A stretch of 64,000 bases of DNA from Lacisediminimonas profundi (GCF_008831265.1 NZ_VTTH01000003.1:496001-560000), one strand, 5' to 3'. Positions 1 through 8,803 are shown, counted from the first letter of the stretch. A program made the numbers and translations. The notes: generated by a model not told the origin, from the letters alone.

Positions 1-1
1 C

Positions 2-637
2 GAATGGCCTTCAGACACGATCATCACCCTGGCCGACGAAGTCGCGCTTCTGGAGCCGGTTCTCGGGAAAGCAGGCTCTCCCTTTATCCTGGTCGGTCAT
101 TCCTATGGCGCGGCGATCGCGCTGCGGGCTGCCCTGACTTACCCGGATAGGGTGCGTGCATTGGTGCTCTATGAGCCGACGCTGTTTTCGCTGATCGACG
201 CCGAAGGGCGCTCTCCGAATGAGGCAGACGGCATCCGTGACACAGTCGCCTCAGCAGCAGCGGCGCTGGAAGCGGGCGACCGGGATCGCGCAGCGAAAGC
301 CTTTATCGATTATTGGATGGGCGAGGGCAGTTGGGACAACACCCGCGCCGACAGGAAACCTGCGATCGCTGACTCGGTGCTCAATGTGCGCCGTTGGGCG
401 CATGCACTGTTGACCGAGCCCACGCCACTGTCTGCATTCTGCAATCTGCGTGTTCCGGTGCTGTTGATGACTGGCGGGCGATCGACCCGGTCAGCTCACG
501 GCGTTGCCAGGCGCTTGCTCACGGTGCTGCCGCTGGCAGAGCATCGCGAATTTCCGGAACTGGGCCACATGGCGCCGATCACGCATCCGGAACCGGTCAA
601 CCAGGCGATCGAAGAGTTTGTCTTGCGGATGTCCTGA
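2..637 (+). CDS. alpha/beta hydrolase, 5'-truncated by the window edge
   Basis: The frame is open from the first bases of the window, so the start codon lies upstream; 211 residues are visible. A GHSYGA nucleophile elbow (GxSxG) lies near visible residue 37. A late ELGHMAP segment fits the catalytic histidine of the alpha/beta hydrolase fold. The acid residue is not obvious, but the MTGGRS strand end is where it would be expected. A cytoplasmic esterase, lipase or C-C hydrolase role is possible; the substrate cannot be told. An 8-bp tandem repeat lies just after its stop codon. The family call is solid and the reaction is unknown. Confidence 0.8.
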   Translation, partial: EWPSDTIITLADEVALLEPVLGKAGSPFILVGHSYGAAIALRAALTYPDRVRALVLYEPTLFSLIDAEGRSPNEADGIRDTVASAAAALEAGDRDRAAKAFIDYWMGEGSWDNTRADRKPAIADSVLNVRRWAHALLTEPTPLSAFCNLRVPVLLMTGGRSTRSAHGVARRLLTVLPLAEHREFPELGHMAPITHPEPVNQAIEEFVLRMS

Positions 638-662
638 TCCGGTCATCGGGCTTGGCAGGGCA

Positions 663-694
663 GTATGGCGGTATGGCGGTATGGAGGTATGGGT
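663..694. repeat. 8-bp tandem repeat, 4 copies
   Basis: Four head-to-tail copies of GTATGGCG lie between the convergent ends of the hydrolase and the TPR regulator. The first two copies are identical and the last two diverge by one or two bases. It is one of many short arrays in this window. Confidence 0.85.
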
Positions 695-709
695 GGAACA
701 GCCTGGTCC

Positions 710-2245
710 CTATGCCCCGGCATCCCACAGCGCAGCCATCCGCTCGCCTACCCGTCGCCCGTGGCTCAGCCCCACTTCATGCAGGGTCAGTTGCGGGCGC
801 AGGCGGCGCGCCGCCGCCAGCGCAGCGCCGGCGTCGGCCAGGCGTCCTTGACGGTCCAGCGCCGCAGCCTGCAGCACGCGCGGCAGATGAAACCTGGGGT
901 CGCGCCGGCTTGATGTGTTTGCCTCGGCCAGGGCTTCGTCGACACGGTCTGCCTTGAGCAGGAACAGTCCCAGTGCCCAGCCCCAGAAACCAAGCCGCCG
1001 GTCGCGTGGGCTGATCAGCATGCCGAAACGCATTTTTGCCATGCCTTGCTCGAATTTTCCCGTCATGGCCCATGCAGCACCCAGTGCCACATGGGCCTGG
1101 GCATTGCTGGGGTCAATTTCCAGCGCTTGTTCCAGTATTTCAACGCCCCGGTCTTTCTGACCAAGGTCGCACAGTGCACAACCGGCATAGCCCAGCACCT
1201 CGGAGCTGCCGTCATCCAGTTCAATTGCACGCTCGGCAGCGCCCAGCGCGTCGTTGACCAGGCCGGGAGAGTCAGGCACCAGTCCGATATTGCGGGCCAG
1301 CGCGGTCAGCAAGGCGTAGTGGGCATGCCCCAGGCCAAATCCCGGATCCAGGGCCAGGCTCTGCTCCAGCCGGGAGCGCGCCTCGGCCAATGCCTGCGCT
1401 CCCCACCCCTGCATGGCGATCGCACCGACAGCCTGATGGTAGTGGGACCATGCATCCAGGTTTTCCGGACGCTGGCGGCGTATGTGGGCAATTTCTGCGC
1501 GGGTCAGTTCGGGTTCAAGTTCGGAGATGATGCCGCGCGCGATGCTCTCCTGCAGATCGCCCGCGTGGTCATGGTCGCGGTCAAAGCGGCCGCTCCACAA
1601 GACCCGGCCGCTCGCTGCTTCGGTCAGCTGTGTCGAGACCCGCAGCACATCGCCCGTGGGGCGCACGCTGCCCTCGACCACGAAGCGAACGCCGAGCTGC
1701 CGGGCGACATCAGGCAGGCTGGCATGCTGTCCGCGAAAAGCAAATGAGGACGCATGGGAAATCAGGAAAAAGCCCGGCACCCGCGCCAGCAGCGCGATCA
1801 CGTCTTCGGCCAGGCCCTTGGCCAGCAAGCTGACACGCGGGTCCTCGGACAGCACATTGAAAGGCAGCACGGCGATCATCGGCTTGTCCGGCACGGCCGC
1901 AGGGGATTGATGCCCATCGCTGTGCGCGGCGCGGCCGGCTTGGTCGACATGTACTGCGTCGATTGAAAAACGATAGCCCCGCCCGGAGACCGTGGTGATT
2001 GCCTTGGACCCCAACAATTTGCGCAGGGCGGATACCTGCACCGACAGGTTGTTTTCCTCGACCACCAGGCCAGGCCAGACGGTTTCAAGTACCTCGCTCT
2101 TCGAGACCGTCCGGTCGCGATTGGCCAGCAGGCACAGGAGCAGGTCGAAAGCCCGGGCGCCCAGGGTCGCCGGAACACCATCAACCAGTAACAGGCGCTC
2201 TGCCGGCCTGACTTCAAAGCGATCGAAGCGGTAGTGGTTTTGCAA
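710..2245 (-). CDS. CadC-like winged-helix regulator with TolB-like and TPR regions
   Basis: This 511-residue protein has three parts. Residues about 5-105 are an OmpR/PhoB-type winged helix ending in VSGRGYRF. Residues about 120-225 resemble the TolB-like domain found with adenylate-cyclase-type sensors (IAVLPF, then VVEGSVRP and VLWSGRFD). Residues about 270-480 form TPR-like helices. No transmembrane segment is apparent, unlike classical CadC. The start is TTG at 2245, preceded by AAGGA at good spacing; the reading begins MQNHYRFDRFEV, typical for this family. It diverges from the OsmC gene across a 205-bp gap, so it may control that gene. The ligand is unknown. Confidence 0.85.
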   Translation of the reverse strand: MQNHYRFDRFEVRPAERLLLVDGVPATLGARAFDLLLCLLANRDRTVSKSEVLETVWPGLVVEENNLSVQVSALRKLLGSKAITTVSGRGYRFSIDAVHVDQAGRAAHSDGHQSPAAVPDKPMIAVLPFNVLSEDPRVSLLAKGLAEDVIALLARVPGFFLISHASSFAFRGQHASLPDVARQLGVRFVVEGSVRPTGDVLRVSTQLTEAASGRVLWSGRFDRDHDHAGDLQESIARGIISELEPELTRAEIAHIRRQRPENLDAWSHYHQAVGAIAMQGWGAQALAEARSRLEQSLALDPGFGLGHAHYALLTALARNIGLVPDSPGLVNDALGAAERAIELDDGSSEVLGYAGCALCDLGQKDRGVEILEQALEIDPSNAQAHVALGAAWAMTGKFEQGMAKMRFGMLISPRDRRLGFWGWALGLFLLKADRVDEALAEANTSSRRDPRFHLPRVLQAAALDRQGRLADAGAALAAARRLRPQLTLHEVGLSHGRRVGERMAALWDAGA

Positions 2246-2276
2246 GGACTTTCCTTGAAAGACGGGTTTCAGGAAC

Positions 2277-2295
2277 CTTTAGCAAGCTTTAGCAA
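2277..2295. promoter_or_regulatory. direct-repeat operator candidate in a divergent promoter region
   Basis: Two identical CTTTAGCAA nonamers sit at 2277-2285 and 2287-2295, spaced 10 bp start to start, which puts them on the same face of the helix. They lie in the gap shared by the winged-helix regulator and the OsmC gene. OmpR/PhoB-type domains commonly bind direct repeats with this spacing, so this is a plausible binding site; that link is inference. Confidence 0.45.
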
Positions 2296-2450
2296 ATTCT
2301 TCAGGATTTTAAAGGACGCAAAGGGTTCCCGAGGAACACAGTACAGACACCTGCCCCAGCCCGCATTGCTTTTTAGCACAGGGGCATTGGAGACCCGGAA
2401 CGCCGCACCCCGCTCCCCGCAGGCAGCACCCATTAACCCGGAGGATTACC

Positions 2451-2975
2451 ATGACATCCAGCGTCAACCAAGCCCAATCACCCTTGCGCATCCAGTACAA
2501 GGAGAGCCCGCGACTGGCCATGATCACTGACCATGCGCGTACTTGCGGAATCGACCCGTCAGACCCGTTCCACTCGCGGGTGGAACCGATGGATGGTTGC
2601 GGGGTTTTCGTGCCGATCGGTGTGCATCGTGCCCTTGGCGGCCTGCATGATGCGCCGACTCCCGGTGACCTGCTGTGCGCCGCGCTGGCGGCGTGCCAGG
2701 ATTCGTCGATCAGGATGCTGGCCAACCTGATGGGGATCGAATTGATCTCCCTGGTGGTGACTGTCAAGGGGGATGTTGATGTGCGTGGGGCGCTTGCCAT
2801 CCAGAAGGACGTGCCGGTGGGCTTCCAATCCATCACCTCCCATGTCGATCTCAAGGCCGGGGAGGGGACGCCGCCGGAACTGCTGGAGAAACTGCGCATG
2901 GGGGCGGAACGATGCTGCGTTGTGCTGCAAACGCTGCGCCTGCCGCCTCCTGTTCAAATCACGTTTCGAACCTGA
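2451..2975 (+). CDS. OsmC family protein
   Basis: This 174-residue protein carries the OsmC/Ohr fold pattern. It has a Gly-rich segment leading to TPGDLLCAALAACQ, with the first conserved cysteine at the start of the central helix, and a second cysteine pair near the end (ERCCVVLQTL). OsmC/Ohr proteins are cytoplasmic thiol peroxidases acting on organic hydroperoxides, but diverged members have unknown roles. The start ATG has a strong GGAGG seven bases upstream. It is divergent from the CadC-like regulator and convergent with cadA. Confidence 0.85.
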   Translation: MTSSVNQAQSPLRIQYKESPRLAMITDHARTCGIDPSDPFHSRVEPMDGCGVFVPIGVHRALGGLHDAPTPGDLLCAALAACQDSSIRMLANLMGIELISLVVTVKGDVDVRGALAIQKDVPVGFQSITSHVDLKAGEGTPPELLEKLRMGAERCCVVLQTLRLPPPVQITFRT

Positions 2976-3027
2976 TACGTTTCGACTTTGATGCGTTTTT
3001 AAACTGACCCTCGCCGCAATTCCTCGC

Positions 3028-5277
3028 TCAACGGTCCTGGGCGATCCCGGCGCTTGCTTCAGGATCGCCCCGCTCGCGCAACAAGCGCAGCCCGTTTGCC
3101 ACCACCAGCAAGCTGGTCCCCATGTCGGCAAACACTGCCATCCACATGGTGGCCTGGCCGGCAAGCGCCAGCACCAGGAACGCCAGCTTGATGCCAAGCG
3201 CCAGTGCGATGTTCTGCTTCAGCACGGTGCCGGTGGCGCGCGACAGGCGGATGAAAGTAGCGATCTTGCGCAGGTCGTCATCCATCAGCGCCACATCGGC
3301 GGTCTCGATGGCGGTGTCGGTGCCGGCCGCGGCCATTGCGAAGCCAATGTCGGCCCGGGCCAGCGCCGGGGCGTCGTTGATGCCATCGCCAACCATGCCG
3401 ACCCGGCCATCCGGGTGTTCGGCCTGCAGCGTGCCGATTATCTCGAGCTTGTCTTCGGGCAGCAGCTTGCCCCTGGCCTGATCGATGCCGACCTGGCTGG
3501 CAATGACCTCGGCGGTGTGAATGTTGTCCCCGGACAGCATCACGGTCTTGACGCCGAGCGCGTGCAGCTCGGCAATCGCCTGGCGGCTGCTGTCGCGCAC
3601 CGTGTCCGCGACCGCGAAGATGGCGAGCACGGCGCTCTGGTTGGCCAGCATGACGACACTCTTGCCCTGGTGTTCCAGCGGCAGCAGCCTGGACTCGATG
3701 TCGTCCGAACACAGGCCCAGCTCTTCAATCAGCCGATGGTTTCCCAGCCGATATGCGTGACCGTCAATGCTGCCGCGTACCCCGCGGCCGGGAAGGGCGG
3801 CGAAATCGTCGACCTCGCGCAGCACCATACCGGCGTCGCTGGCAACACGGGCGACTGCCATTGACACCGGGTGGTCCGAGCGGGCGGCGAGGCTGGCTGC
3901 CAGCAAGCGGATTTGCTGTGCGTCGACGACTTCGGCGCCAGCGAGTGCCACGAAGTCGGTTTGCACCGGCTTGCCGCGGGTGATGGTGCCGGTCTTGTCG
4001 AGTGCCAGTACTGCGAGCTTGCGGCCCTCTTCAAGGAATACCCCGCCTTTGACCAGGATGCCTTTGCGGGCGGCTGCGGCCAGGCCGCTGACGATGGTGA
4101 CCGGCGTCGAGATCACCAGCGCGCACGGGCAGGCAATCACCAGCAGCACCAGTGCCTTGTAGACCCAGTCGAGCCCGGGCTGCCCCATGAACAGTGGCGG
4201 CACCACCGCCACCAGCAGCGCAAGCGCGAACACGGCCGGTGTGTAGATGCGGGCAAAACGATCAACAAAGCGCTGGGTCGGCGCGCGGCTGCCCTGCGCC
4301 GATTCAACCGCATGGATGATGCGCGCCAGCGTCGAATCACTGGCGGCGGCCGTCACCCGGTACTCGAGTGAACCGGACTGGTTGATGGTGCCTGCGAACA
4401 GGCTGTCGCCTTCGGCCTTGTCCACCGGCAAGCTCTCGCCTGTAATGGGAGCCTGGTTCACGCTGGAGCGGCCACTGGTGACGACACCATCCAGTGCAAT
4501 CCGCTCGCCGGGCCGCAGGCGCACTACGGCCCCCAGCGGCACCGCGCTGGCCGGCATTGGCAGCCAGCCATCGGCCTGCTGGACGGTCGCGGTTTGCGGG
4601 GCCAGGTCCATCAGGCCGCGAATGGCGTTGCGGGCGCGGTCGAGCGCGCGCGCCTCGATTACCTCGGCCAGCACGAACAGGAACATCACCATGGCCGCTT
4701 CCGGCCAGCTGCCGATCAGTATCGCGCCGGTCACGGCAATCGACATCAGCGCGGTCATGTTCAGGTTGCCATTCCTGAGCGCGATCCAGCCCTTCTTGTA
4801 AGTCCCCAGGCCGCAGCTGCCGATCGAAAACAGGGCCAGCAGCATCACGCCCCAGTGATCGATGCCGTTGCTGCTGCCGCTACCACTACCGCCAAGCAAG
4901 TCGATCGCTTCCGCCAGCAGCGCCGTCACGCCAGCAAAGGCAAGCGGCCACCAATTGGTCTTGACGGCGCGGTCGGCCGGATCGGAATTTTCAATCGGCT
5001 GCGCCCGCATGCCGATCGAAGCGAGGGCCGCTTCGACGCCAGCCAGCGAATCCAGCCGATGGCTGACCGTCAGGATCCGCTGCACCAGGTTGAAGTCCAG
5101 TCCGGTGATGCCCTCGACCTTGCCGAGCTTGCCGCGGATCAGCGACTCCTCGGTCGGGCAGTCCATGTTCTCGATGCGGTACAAGGCCTTGCGCCCGCCT
5201 GCCGAAGATGGGGTGCCGGATGAAACCTGCTCTGCCGGTGCTGCGCACCCGCAGCCATTGCTGCTGCAATTGCTCAT
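3028..5277 (-). CDS. cadA: Cd2+/Zn2+/Pb2+-exporting P1B-type ATPase
   Basis: This 749-residue inner-membrane pump has a Cys-rich start (CSSNGCGC), one heavy-metal-associated domain with MDCPTEE at residues 38-44, and TGES near 280. The membrane CPC metal site is at 383-385, and the phosphorylation motif DKTGT starts at D427. GDGIND follows in the ATP-binding part. The MDCPTEE variant and the neighbouring CadR point to divalent soft metals rather than copper. It should expel Cd2+, Zn2+ or Pb2+ to the periplasm using ATP. It is transcribed away from cadR, with a MerR-type promoter between them. Confidence 0.96.
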   Translation of the reverse strand: MSNCSSNGCGCAAPAEQVSSGTPSSAGGRKALYRIENMDCPTEESLIRGKLGKVEGITGLDFNLVQRILTVSHRLDSLAGVEAALASIGMRAQPIENSDPADRAVKTNWWPLAFAGVTALLAEAIDLLGGSGSGSSNGIDHWGVMLLALFSIGSCGLGTYKKGWIALRNGNLNMTALMSIAVTGAILIGSWPEAAMVMFLFVLAEVIEARALDRARNAIRGLMDLAPQTATVQQADGWLPMPASAVPLGAVVRLRPGERIALDGVVTSGRSSVNQAPITGESLPVDKAEGDSLFAGTINQSGSLEYRVTAAASDSTLARIIHAVESAQGSRAPTQRFVDRFARIYTPAVFALALLVAVVPPLFMGQPGLDWVYKALVLLVIACPCALVISTPVTIVSGLAAAARKGILVKGGVFLEEGRKLAVLALDKTGTITRGKPVQTDFVALAGAEVVDAQQIRLLAASLAARSDHPVSMAVARVASDAGMVLREVDDFAALPGRGVRGSIDGHAYRLGNHRLIEELGLCSDDIESRLLPLEHQGKSVVMLANQSAVLAIFAVADTVRDSSRQAIAELHALGVKTVMLSGDNIHTAEVIASQVGIDQARGKLLPEDKLEIIGTLQAEHPDGRVGMVGDGINDAPALARADIGFAMAAAGTDTAIETADVALMDDDLRKIATFIRLSRATGTVLKQNIALALGIKLAFLVLALAGQATMWMAVFADMGTSLLVVANGLRLLRERGDPEASAGIAQDR

Positions 5278-5294
5278 GCCTGTCCCTGACTTTT

Positions 5295-5323
5295 GCGCTT
5301 GATTGTGCGCTTGATTGTGCGCC
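5295..5323. repeat. 12-bp tandem repeat, about 2.4 copies, cadA leader
   Basis: GCGCTTGATTGT occurs twice without change (5295-5306, 5307-5318), followed by a partial copy. The array lies between the cadA promoter and the cadA start codon, so it is probably inside the untranslated leader. Confidence 0.8.
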
Positions 5324-5330
5324 TGACGCT

Positions 5331-5361
5331 ATTGAACAACCTGTAGCCAGTACAGGGTCAA
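5331..5361 (-). promoter_or_regulatory. CadR-controlled cadA promoter, 19-bp spacer
   Basis: Read on the minus strand, TTGACC (5361-5356) serves as the -35 and TTCAAT (5336-5331) as the -10. They are separated by 19 bp rather than 17. The spacer holds an imperfect dyad, ACCCTGTA and TACAGGT around CTGGC. This overlong spacer with a dyad is the hallmark of MerR-family promoters, in which the activator twists the DNA to realign the two elements. It should switch cadA on when CadR binds metal. Confidence 0.85.
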
Positions 5362-5406
5362 GCGCATAAAATAAAAATGCCCCGAGCACTCAAAGGAGTC
5401 ACCGGC

Positions 5407-5859
5407 ATGAAAATTGGCGAACTGGCAGACCTCACCGGCACCCAGGTCGAAACCATCCGCTATTACGAGCGCGAGGGCTTGCTGCCGGCACCGGCGCGCT
5501 CCGAAGGCAACTTCCGCATCTACGCCGACGAGCATGCGCAGCGGCTCTCGTTCATCCGTCATTGCCGCTCGCTGGACATGACGCTGGATGAGATCCGGCA
5601 ATTGCTGCGATTCAAGGACTCGCCCGATGAAGACTGCGGCGACGTCAACCGGCTGCTGGACGCCCACATCGGCCATGTCGCCGACCGCATCCGCGAGCTG
5701 CGCGGGCTGGAAAAGCAGCTCAAGGCCCTGCGCCAGCGGTGCCACAGCGAACAGGACGCCGCGCACTGCGGCATCCTGAACGCGCTGTCGCGGCCAATGA
5801 ATGAAGACCCGGGACAGGGTCCGGCGCAGGTGGGGCGGCATGTGGGTGGGGCGCGCTAG
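5407..5859 (+). CDS. cadR: Cd(II)/Pb(II)-responsive MerR-family activator
   Basis: This 150-residue regulator begins MKIGELADLTG, followed by VETIRYYEREGLLP, the MerR winged-helix signature. A dimerisation helix follows. Cysteines at 77, 112 and 121 match the spacing of the metal-binding cysteines of PbrR/CadR proteins (family knowledge). ATG 5407 has AAAGGAG ten bases upstream; an upstream in-frame ATG at 5377 would add ten residues that do not look native. The C-terminal tail is Gly/Arg-rich and probably not metal-binding. It is divergent from cadA and should control it. Confidence 0.93.
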   Translation: MKIGELADLTGTQVETIRYYEREGLLPAPARSEGNFRIYADEHAQRLSFIRHCRSLDMTLDEIRQLLRFKDSPDEDCGDVNRLLDAHIGHVADRIRELRGLEKQLKALRQRCHSEQDAAHCGILNALSRPMNEDPGQGPAQVGRHVGGAR

Positions 5860-5898
5860 CCGGGCGGCCGGCCGCAAGACTGGTGGCCCTCGCCGGCA

Positions 5899-5923
5899 TT
5901 CGGCATTCGGTATTTCTGCCGAA
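5899..5923. terminator. possible bidirectional terminator hairpin
   Basis: TTCGGCA (5899-5905) pairs with TGCCGAA (5917-5923) around an 11-base loop, between the convergent ends of cadR and the SDR gene. There is no clear run of T after it, so intrinsic termination is only a possibility. Confidence 0.35.
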
Positions 5924-5935
5924 ACCCGTCTACCC

Positions 5936-6694
5936 CTAGGGCATGAAATTCCCGCCGTTGACATCGATCACCGCGCCGGTCGAGTAACTGGCATCGGCCG
6001 AGACCAGGAAGGCGACCGTTCCCGCCACTTCCTCGGGCTTGCCCATCCTGCCGACGGGAATCAGTTCGGCGAGCCGGGCGTTGACTGCGGGATCCACTGC
6101 CGCTGTCATTTCCGACTCGACGCGGCCCGGTGCGACGCAATTGACCGTGATGCCGTAGCTCGCCACCTCCCCGGCCAGCGCACGCGCCAGGCCGGTCATG
6201 CCCGACTTGCTCGCCTGATAGTGCGCGCCTGGCACCGGTGTGCGCGTTCGCGCCGCCTGGCTGGTGATCATCACGATCCTGCCCCAGCCATTCGCCACCA
6301 TCGGCGGCAGGCAGGCCTTGGTCATCATGAAGGTGCCGGTCATGTTCACCTCCAGCACGCGCCGCCATTCGTCGACCGGCATGTCGATGACCAGGCGCTT
6401 CTTGCCCTCATGCTTGGGCGAGATGCCGGCGTTGTTGACCAGGATTGCGACCTTGGGCCACCAGTCTCCCAGCGCCTCGGGCAGGGCGAGCAGCGCGGCT
6501 TCGTCGGTAATGTCGATCTCCAGGCTGCGTACCTCATGCCCGGACTGCTGCAGTGCGCTGGCCGCCTGCGCGACGCCAGGGTCGCGATCCAGCAGCACCG
6601 TCCTGTAACCGTCGTTCGCCAGCCGGCTGGCGATGGTCAGGCCGATTCCGCGCGCTGCGCCAGTTACCAGGGCCACCTTGTCGTTCGAATGCAT
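5936..6694 (-). CDS. short-chain dehydrogenase/reductase
   Basis: This 252-residue classical SDR has the cofactor motif TGAARGIG at 11-18, NNAG at 87-90, catalytic Ser near 145, and Tyr159/Lys163 in YQASK. It closes with GAVIDVNGG, the usual family end. It should reduce or oxidise a carbonyl/alcohol pair with NAD(P)H in the cytoplasm. The start chosen is ATG 6694, because GGGAG lies six bases upstream; in-frame starts at 6706 (ATG) and 6709 (TTG) have weaker context. It is divergent from a LysR gene that probably controls it. The substrate is unknown. Confidence 0.9.
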   Translation of the reverse strand: MHSNDKVALVTGAARGIGLTIASRLANDGYRTVLLDRDPGVAQAASALQQSGHEVRSLEIDITDEAALLALPEALGDWWPKVAILVNNAGISPKHEGKKRLVIDMPVDEWRRVLEVNMTGTFMMTKACLPPMVANGWGRIVMITSQAARTRTPVPGAHYQASKSGMTGLARALAGEVASYGITVNCVAPGRVESEMTAAVDPAVNARLAELIPVGRMGKPEEVAGTVAFLVSADASYSTGAVIDVNGGNFMP

Positions 6695-6736
6695 GCTTGC
6701 TCCCATCAATGCCGGACCGGACGTCGCGGCGTGTGT

Positions 6737-6760
6737 GTTTTAATACCCGACCAGTAAAAC
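6737..6760. promoter_or_regulatory. possible LysR operator between the SDR and LysR genes
   Basis: GTTTTAATAC and GTAAAAC form an imperfect inverted repeat around a short GC-rich centre, just upstream of the LysR start at 6782. LysR regulators usually bind such a dyad in the gap to the gene they control. The match is not perfect. Confidence 0.35.
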
Positions 6761-6781
6761 ATCAGGTCACTCGTCAATTAC

Positions 6782-7708
6782 ATGGAACTGCGCCATCTGC
6801 GATATTTCCTGACCGTCGCTGAAACACTGCATTTCGGTCAGGCCGCAAACCGGCTGGGCATTGCCCAACCGCCGCTGTCGCGGCAGATCCAGGACCTGGA
6901 GTCCGAAATCGGCACGCCGCTGTTCTATCGCAATCCGCGGGGCGTGGAGCTGACCGATGCCGGCGCCATTTTCGCGCAGCGGGCGATGCAGATACTGGCC
7001 GCATCCGACGACGCCATCACCGAGGCCCGTGATGTCGGTGCGGGCAGGGGCGGGCGCCTGGTGATCGGATTTGTCCATTCGCTGGCGTACTCGCTGCTGC
7101 CGCAAATACTGCCCGGATTCAGGGAGCGTCACCCCGGCATAGCGGTCTCGCTGCGGGAAATAACGGTCAACGAAAAAGAGCGCGCGATATTGAACGGGGA
7201 TATCGACATCGGCATCTTCCGGCCGCCCCCCCGTCATCCTGATATCGCCAACGCGCAAGTCAATGAAGAAGGATTCGTGCTGGCCTTGCCAACCGGGCAT
7301 CCGCTGGCGCGCAAGCGGCGTGTTCCGGTCAGTTCGCTGATTGGCGAAAACCTGATTCTCTTTCCGGCCTTGCGGGGCGATGTGGGACTGAGCGGGACGA
7401 TCGCGTCTTTCCTGAAGCAGCATGGCGTGCCCTTGAAAAAGGGCGAGGAAGTCGGCACGATTCATGCGGCACTCGGCCTGGTGCTGGCAGGCGTGGGCAT
7501 CACCATCGTCCCCGAAAGCACGACCATGGTCAGTGTCGCCGGCATCACGTTTCGCCCCTTCGTGGAAGCCACCACGCGGGTGGCGTCATGCGTCTGCTGG
7601 CGCGCACAGGATGAAAGCCGCCTGGTGCATGCCTTTCGCCAGTACGTGCACCAGGCATGCGTCGCCCTGGATGCCAGGGGCCGTCAGGACGGATCCGATC
7701 TCGCCTGA
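6782..7708 (+). CDS. LysR-type transcriptional regulator
   Basis: This 308-residue protein has an N-terminal winged helix (MELRHLRYFLTVAE, then AANRLGIAQPPLSRQI) and a type-2 periplasmic-binding-like effector domain from about residue 90. Its start resembles the BenM/CatM subgroup, where many members respond to aromatic or dicarboxylic acids. That assignment is only by resemblance. It diverges from the SDR gene, with no clear Shine-Dalgarno sequence. Its 3' end faces a TctC gene 14 bp away. Confidence 0.92.
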   Translation: MELRHLRYFLTVAETLHFGQAANRLGIAQPPLSRQIQDLESEIGTPLFYRNPRGVELTDAGAIFAQRAMQILAASDDAITEARDVGAGRGGRLVIGFVHSLAYSLLPQILPGFRERHPGIAVSLREITVNEKERAILNGDIDIGIFRPPPRHPDIANAQVNEEGFVLALPTGHPLARKRRVPVSSLIGENLILFPALRGDVGLSGTIASFLKQHGVPLKKGEEVGTIHAALGLVLAGVGITIVPESTTMVSVAGITFRPFVEATTRVASCVCWRAQDESRLVHAFRQYVHQACVALDARGRQDGSDLA

Positions 7709-7722
7709 CGGCCCCGTGCAGT

Positions 7723-8709
7723 TCAGGGTCCCTTGATGTTGGCGGCCTTGACCACCTTCGACCATTTGGCGATGTCGGATTTCACCAGTGCCGCGAACTC
7801 GGCGGGGGTGTTGCTGGTCGGTTCAGCGCCGAGGTCCAGCAGTTTCTTTGCGACTTCCGGCGAGCGCACTGCCTCGGCTACCTCGCGGTGAAGCATCTCA
7901 ACGATATGCGCTGGTGTCTTGGCCGGGGCAAACAGGCCGAACCAGGTGACCACCTGGAAGTCGGGATAGCCCGACTCGCTGATGGTCGGCACGTTCGGTT
8001 CGCTGCTGACCCGCTTGGGGCTGGTGACCGCAAGCGCCCGCAGTGAACCATTCCTCGCATAGCCGATCGCCGAGGGCATGTTGTCGAGCATGACGTGCAC
8101 GCCGTTGCCGCCGATCAGGTCGGTCAGTGCCGGACCGCTGCCTTTGTAGGGCACATGGACCATCTGCAAGCCGGCGGCGATGTTGAACAGCTCGGCCGTC
8201 ATGTGCGGCGTATTACCCGTTCCCGACGATGCAAAGAACACCTGTCCCGGACGAGCCTTCGCCCATGCCACGAACTCCTGCACGTTTTTTGCCGGTACCT
8301 TGGGGTTGACGACCATCAGGTTAGGCAGCGTCGCAACCAGCGAAATCGGCTGGAAGTCGCGCACTGTATCGAACGGCATGTTCGGGTAGATGGAGGGGGT
8401 GACCGTCATGTTTCCCGCGGTTCCCATCTGCAGCGTATAACCGTCCGGCGCCGCCTTGGCGACCGCCTCCGCGCCGATGTTGCCGCCCGCTCCGGCGCGG
8501 TTTTCAACGATGACGGTTTGTCCCATAGTGGTCGTCAGGCGATTGGCGAGCACGCGCGCGATGATGTCTGTCGTGCCGCCCGGCGCATAGCCGACGATGA
8601 TCTTGATCTGCTTGGTGGGATAAGCCTGCGCCAGGCAAACAGCCGGCAAGGCCATTGCCACCGCCATGGAAATAATGAGCCGGCGTGTGGCCGTTTTGAT
8701 CGAATGCAT
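7723..8709 (-). CDS. Bug/TctC-type tripartite tricarboxylate receptor
   Basis: This 328-residue exported protein has a signal peptide ending near AVCLA-QAYP. It then shows the Bug family pattern: YPTKQIKIIVGYAPGGTTDIIAR, here split as KIIVGYAPGG and TDIIAR; VENRAGAGGNIG; APDGYTL; and VPYKGSGPA. Bug proteins bind organic acids or amides in the periplasm. No TctA or TctB membrane subunits are nearby, which is usual for Burkholderiales orphans. ATG 8709 has AGGAG eight bases upstream; the frame continues upstream but only through the repeat array and the SDR gene. It is the last gene of the TauD-SDR-TctC operon. Confidence 0.93.
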   Translation of the reverse strand: MHSIKTATRRLIISMAVAMALPAVCLAQAYPTKQIKIIVGYAPGGTTDIIARVLANRLTTTMGQTVIVENRAGAGGNIGAEAVAKAAPDGYTLQMGTAGNMTVTPSIYPNMPFDTVRDFQPISLVATLPNLMVVNPKVPAKNVQEFVAWAKARPGQVFFASSGTGNTPHMTAELFNIAAGLQMVHVPYKGSGPALTDLIGGNGVHVMLDNMPSAIGYARNGSLRALAVTSPKRVSSEPNVPTISESGYPDFQVVTWFGLFAPAKTPAHIVEMLHREVAEAVRSPEVAKKLLDLGAEPTSNTPAEFAALVKSDIAKWSKVVKAANIKGP

Positions 8710-8748
8710 TGTCAAGTCTCCTCTGGTTTTTTTATGGTAAAGCTTGGC

Positions 8749-8803
8749 TTGGTACTGGCTTGGTACTGGCTTGGTACAGGCTTGGTACAGGCTTAGTACT
8801 GGC
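8749..8803. repeat. 11-bp tandem repeat, 5 copies, across the SDR stop codon
   Basis: Five perfect-register copies of TTGGTACTGGC (third and fourth with a C-A change, last with a G-A change) fill 8749-8803. The last copy contains the TAA stop of the SDR gene and encodes its final residues SQY. The unit is close to one turn of B-DNA. The array fills most of the gap to the TctC start. Confidence 0.95.

Noticed and set aside
8749-8803. CRISPR-like array
   Set aside because: Units are 11 bp and directly adjacent, with no spacers and no cas genes in the window.
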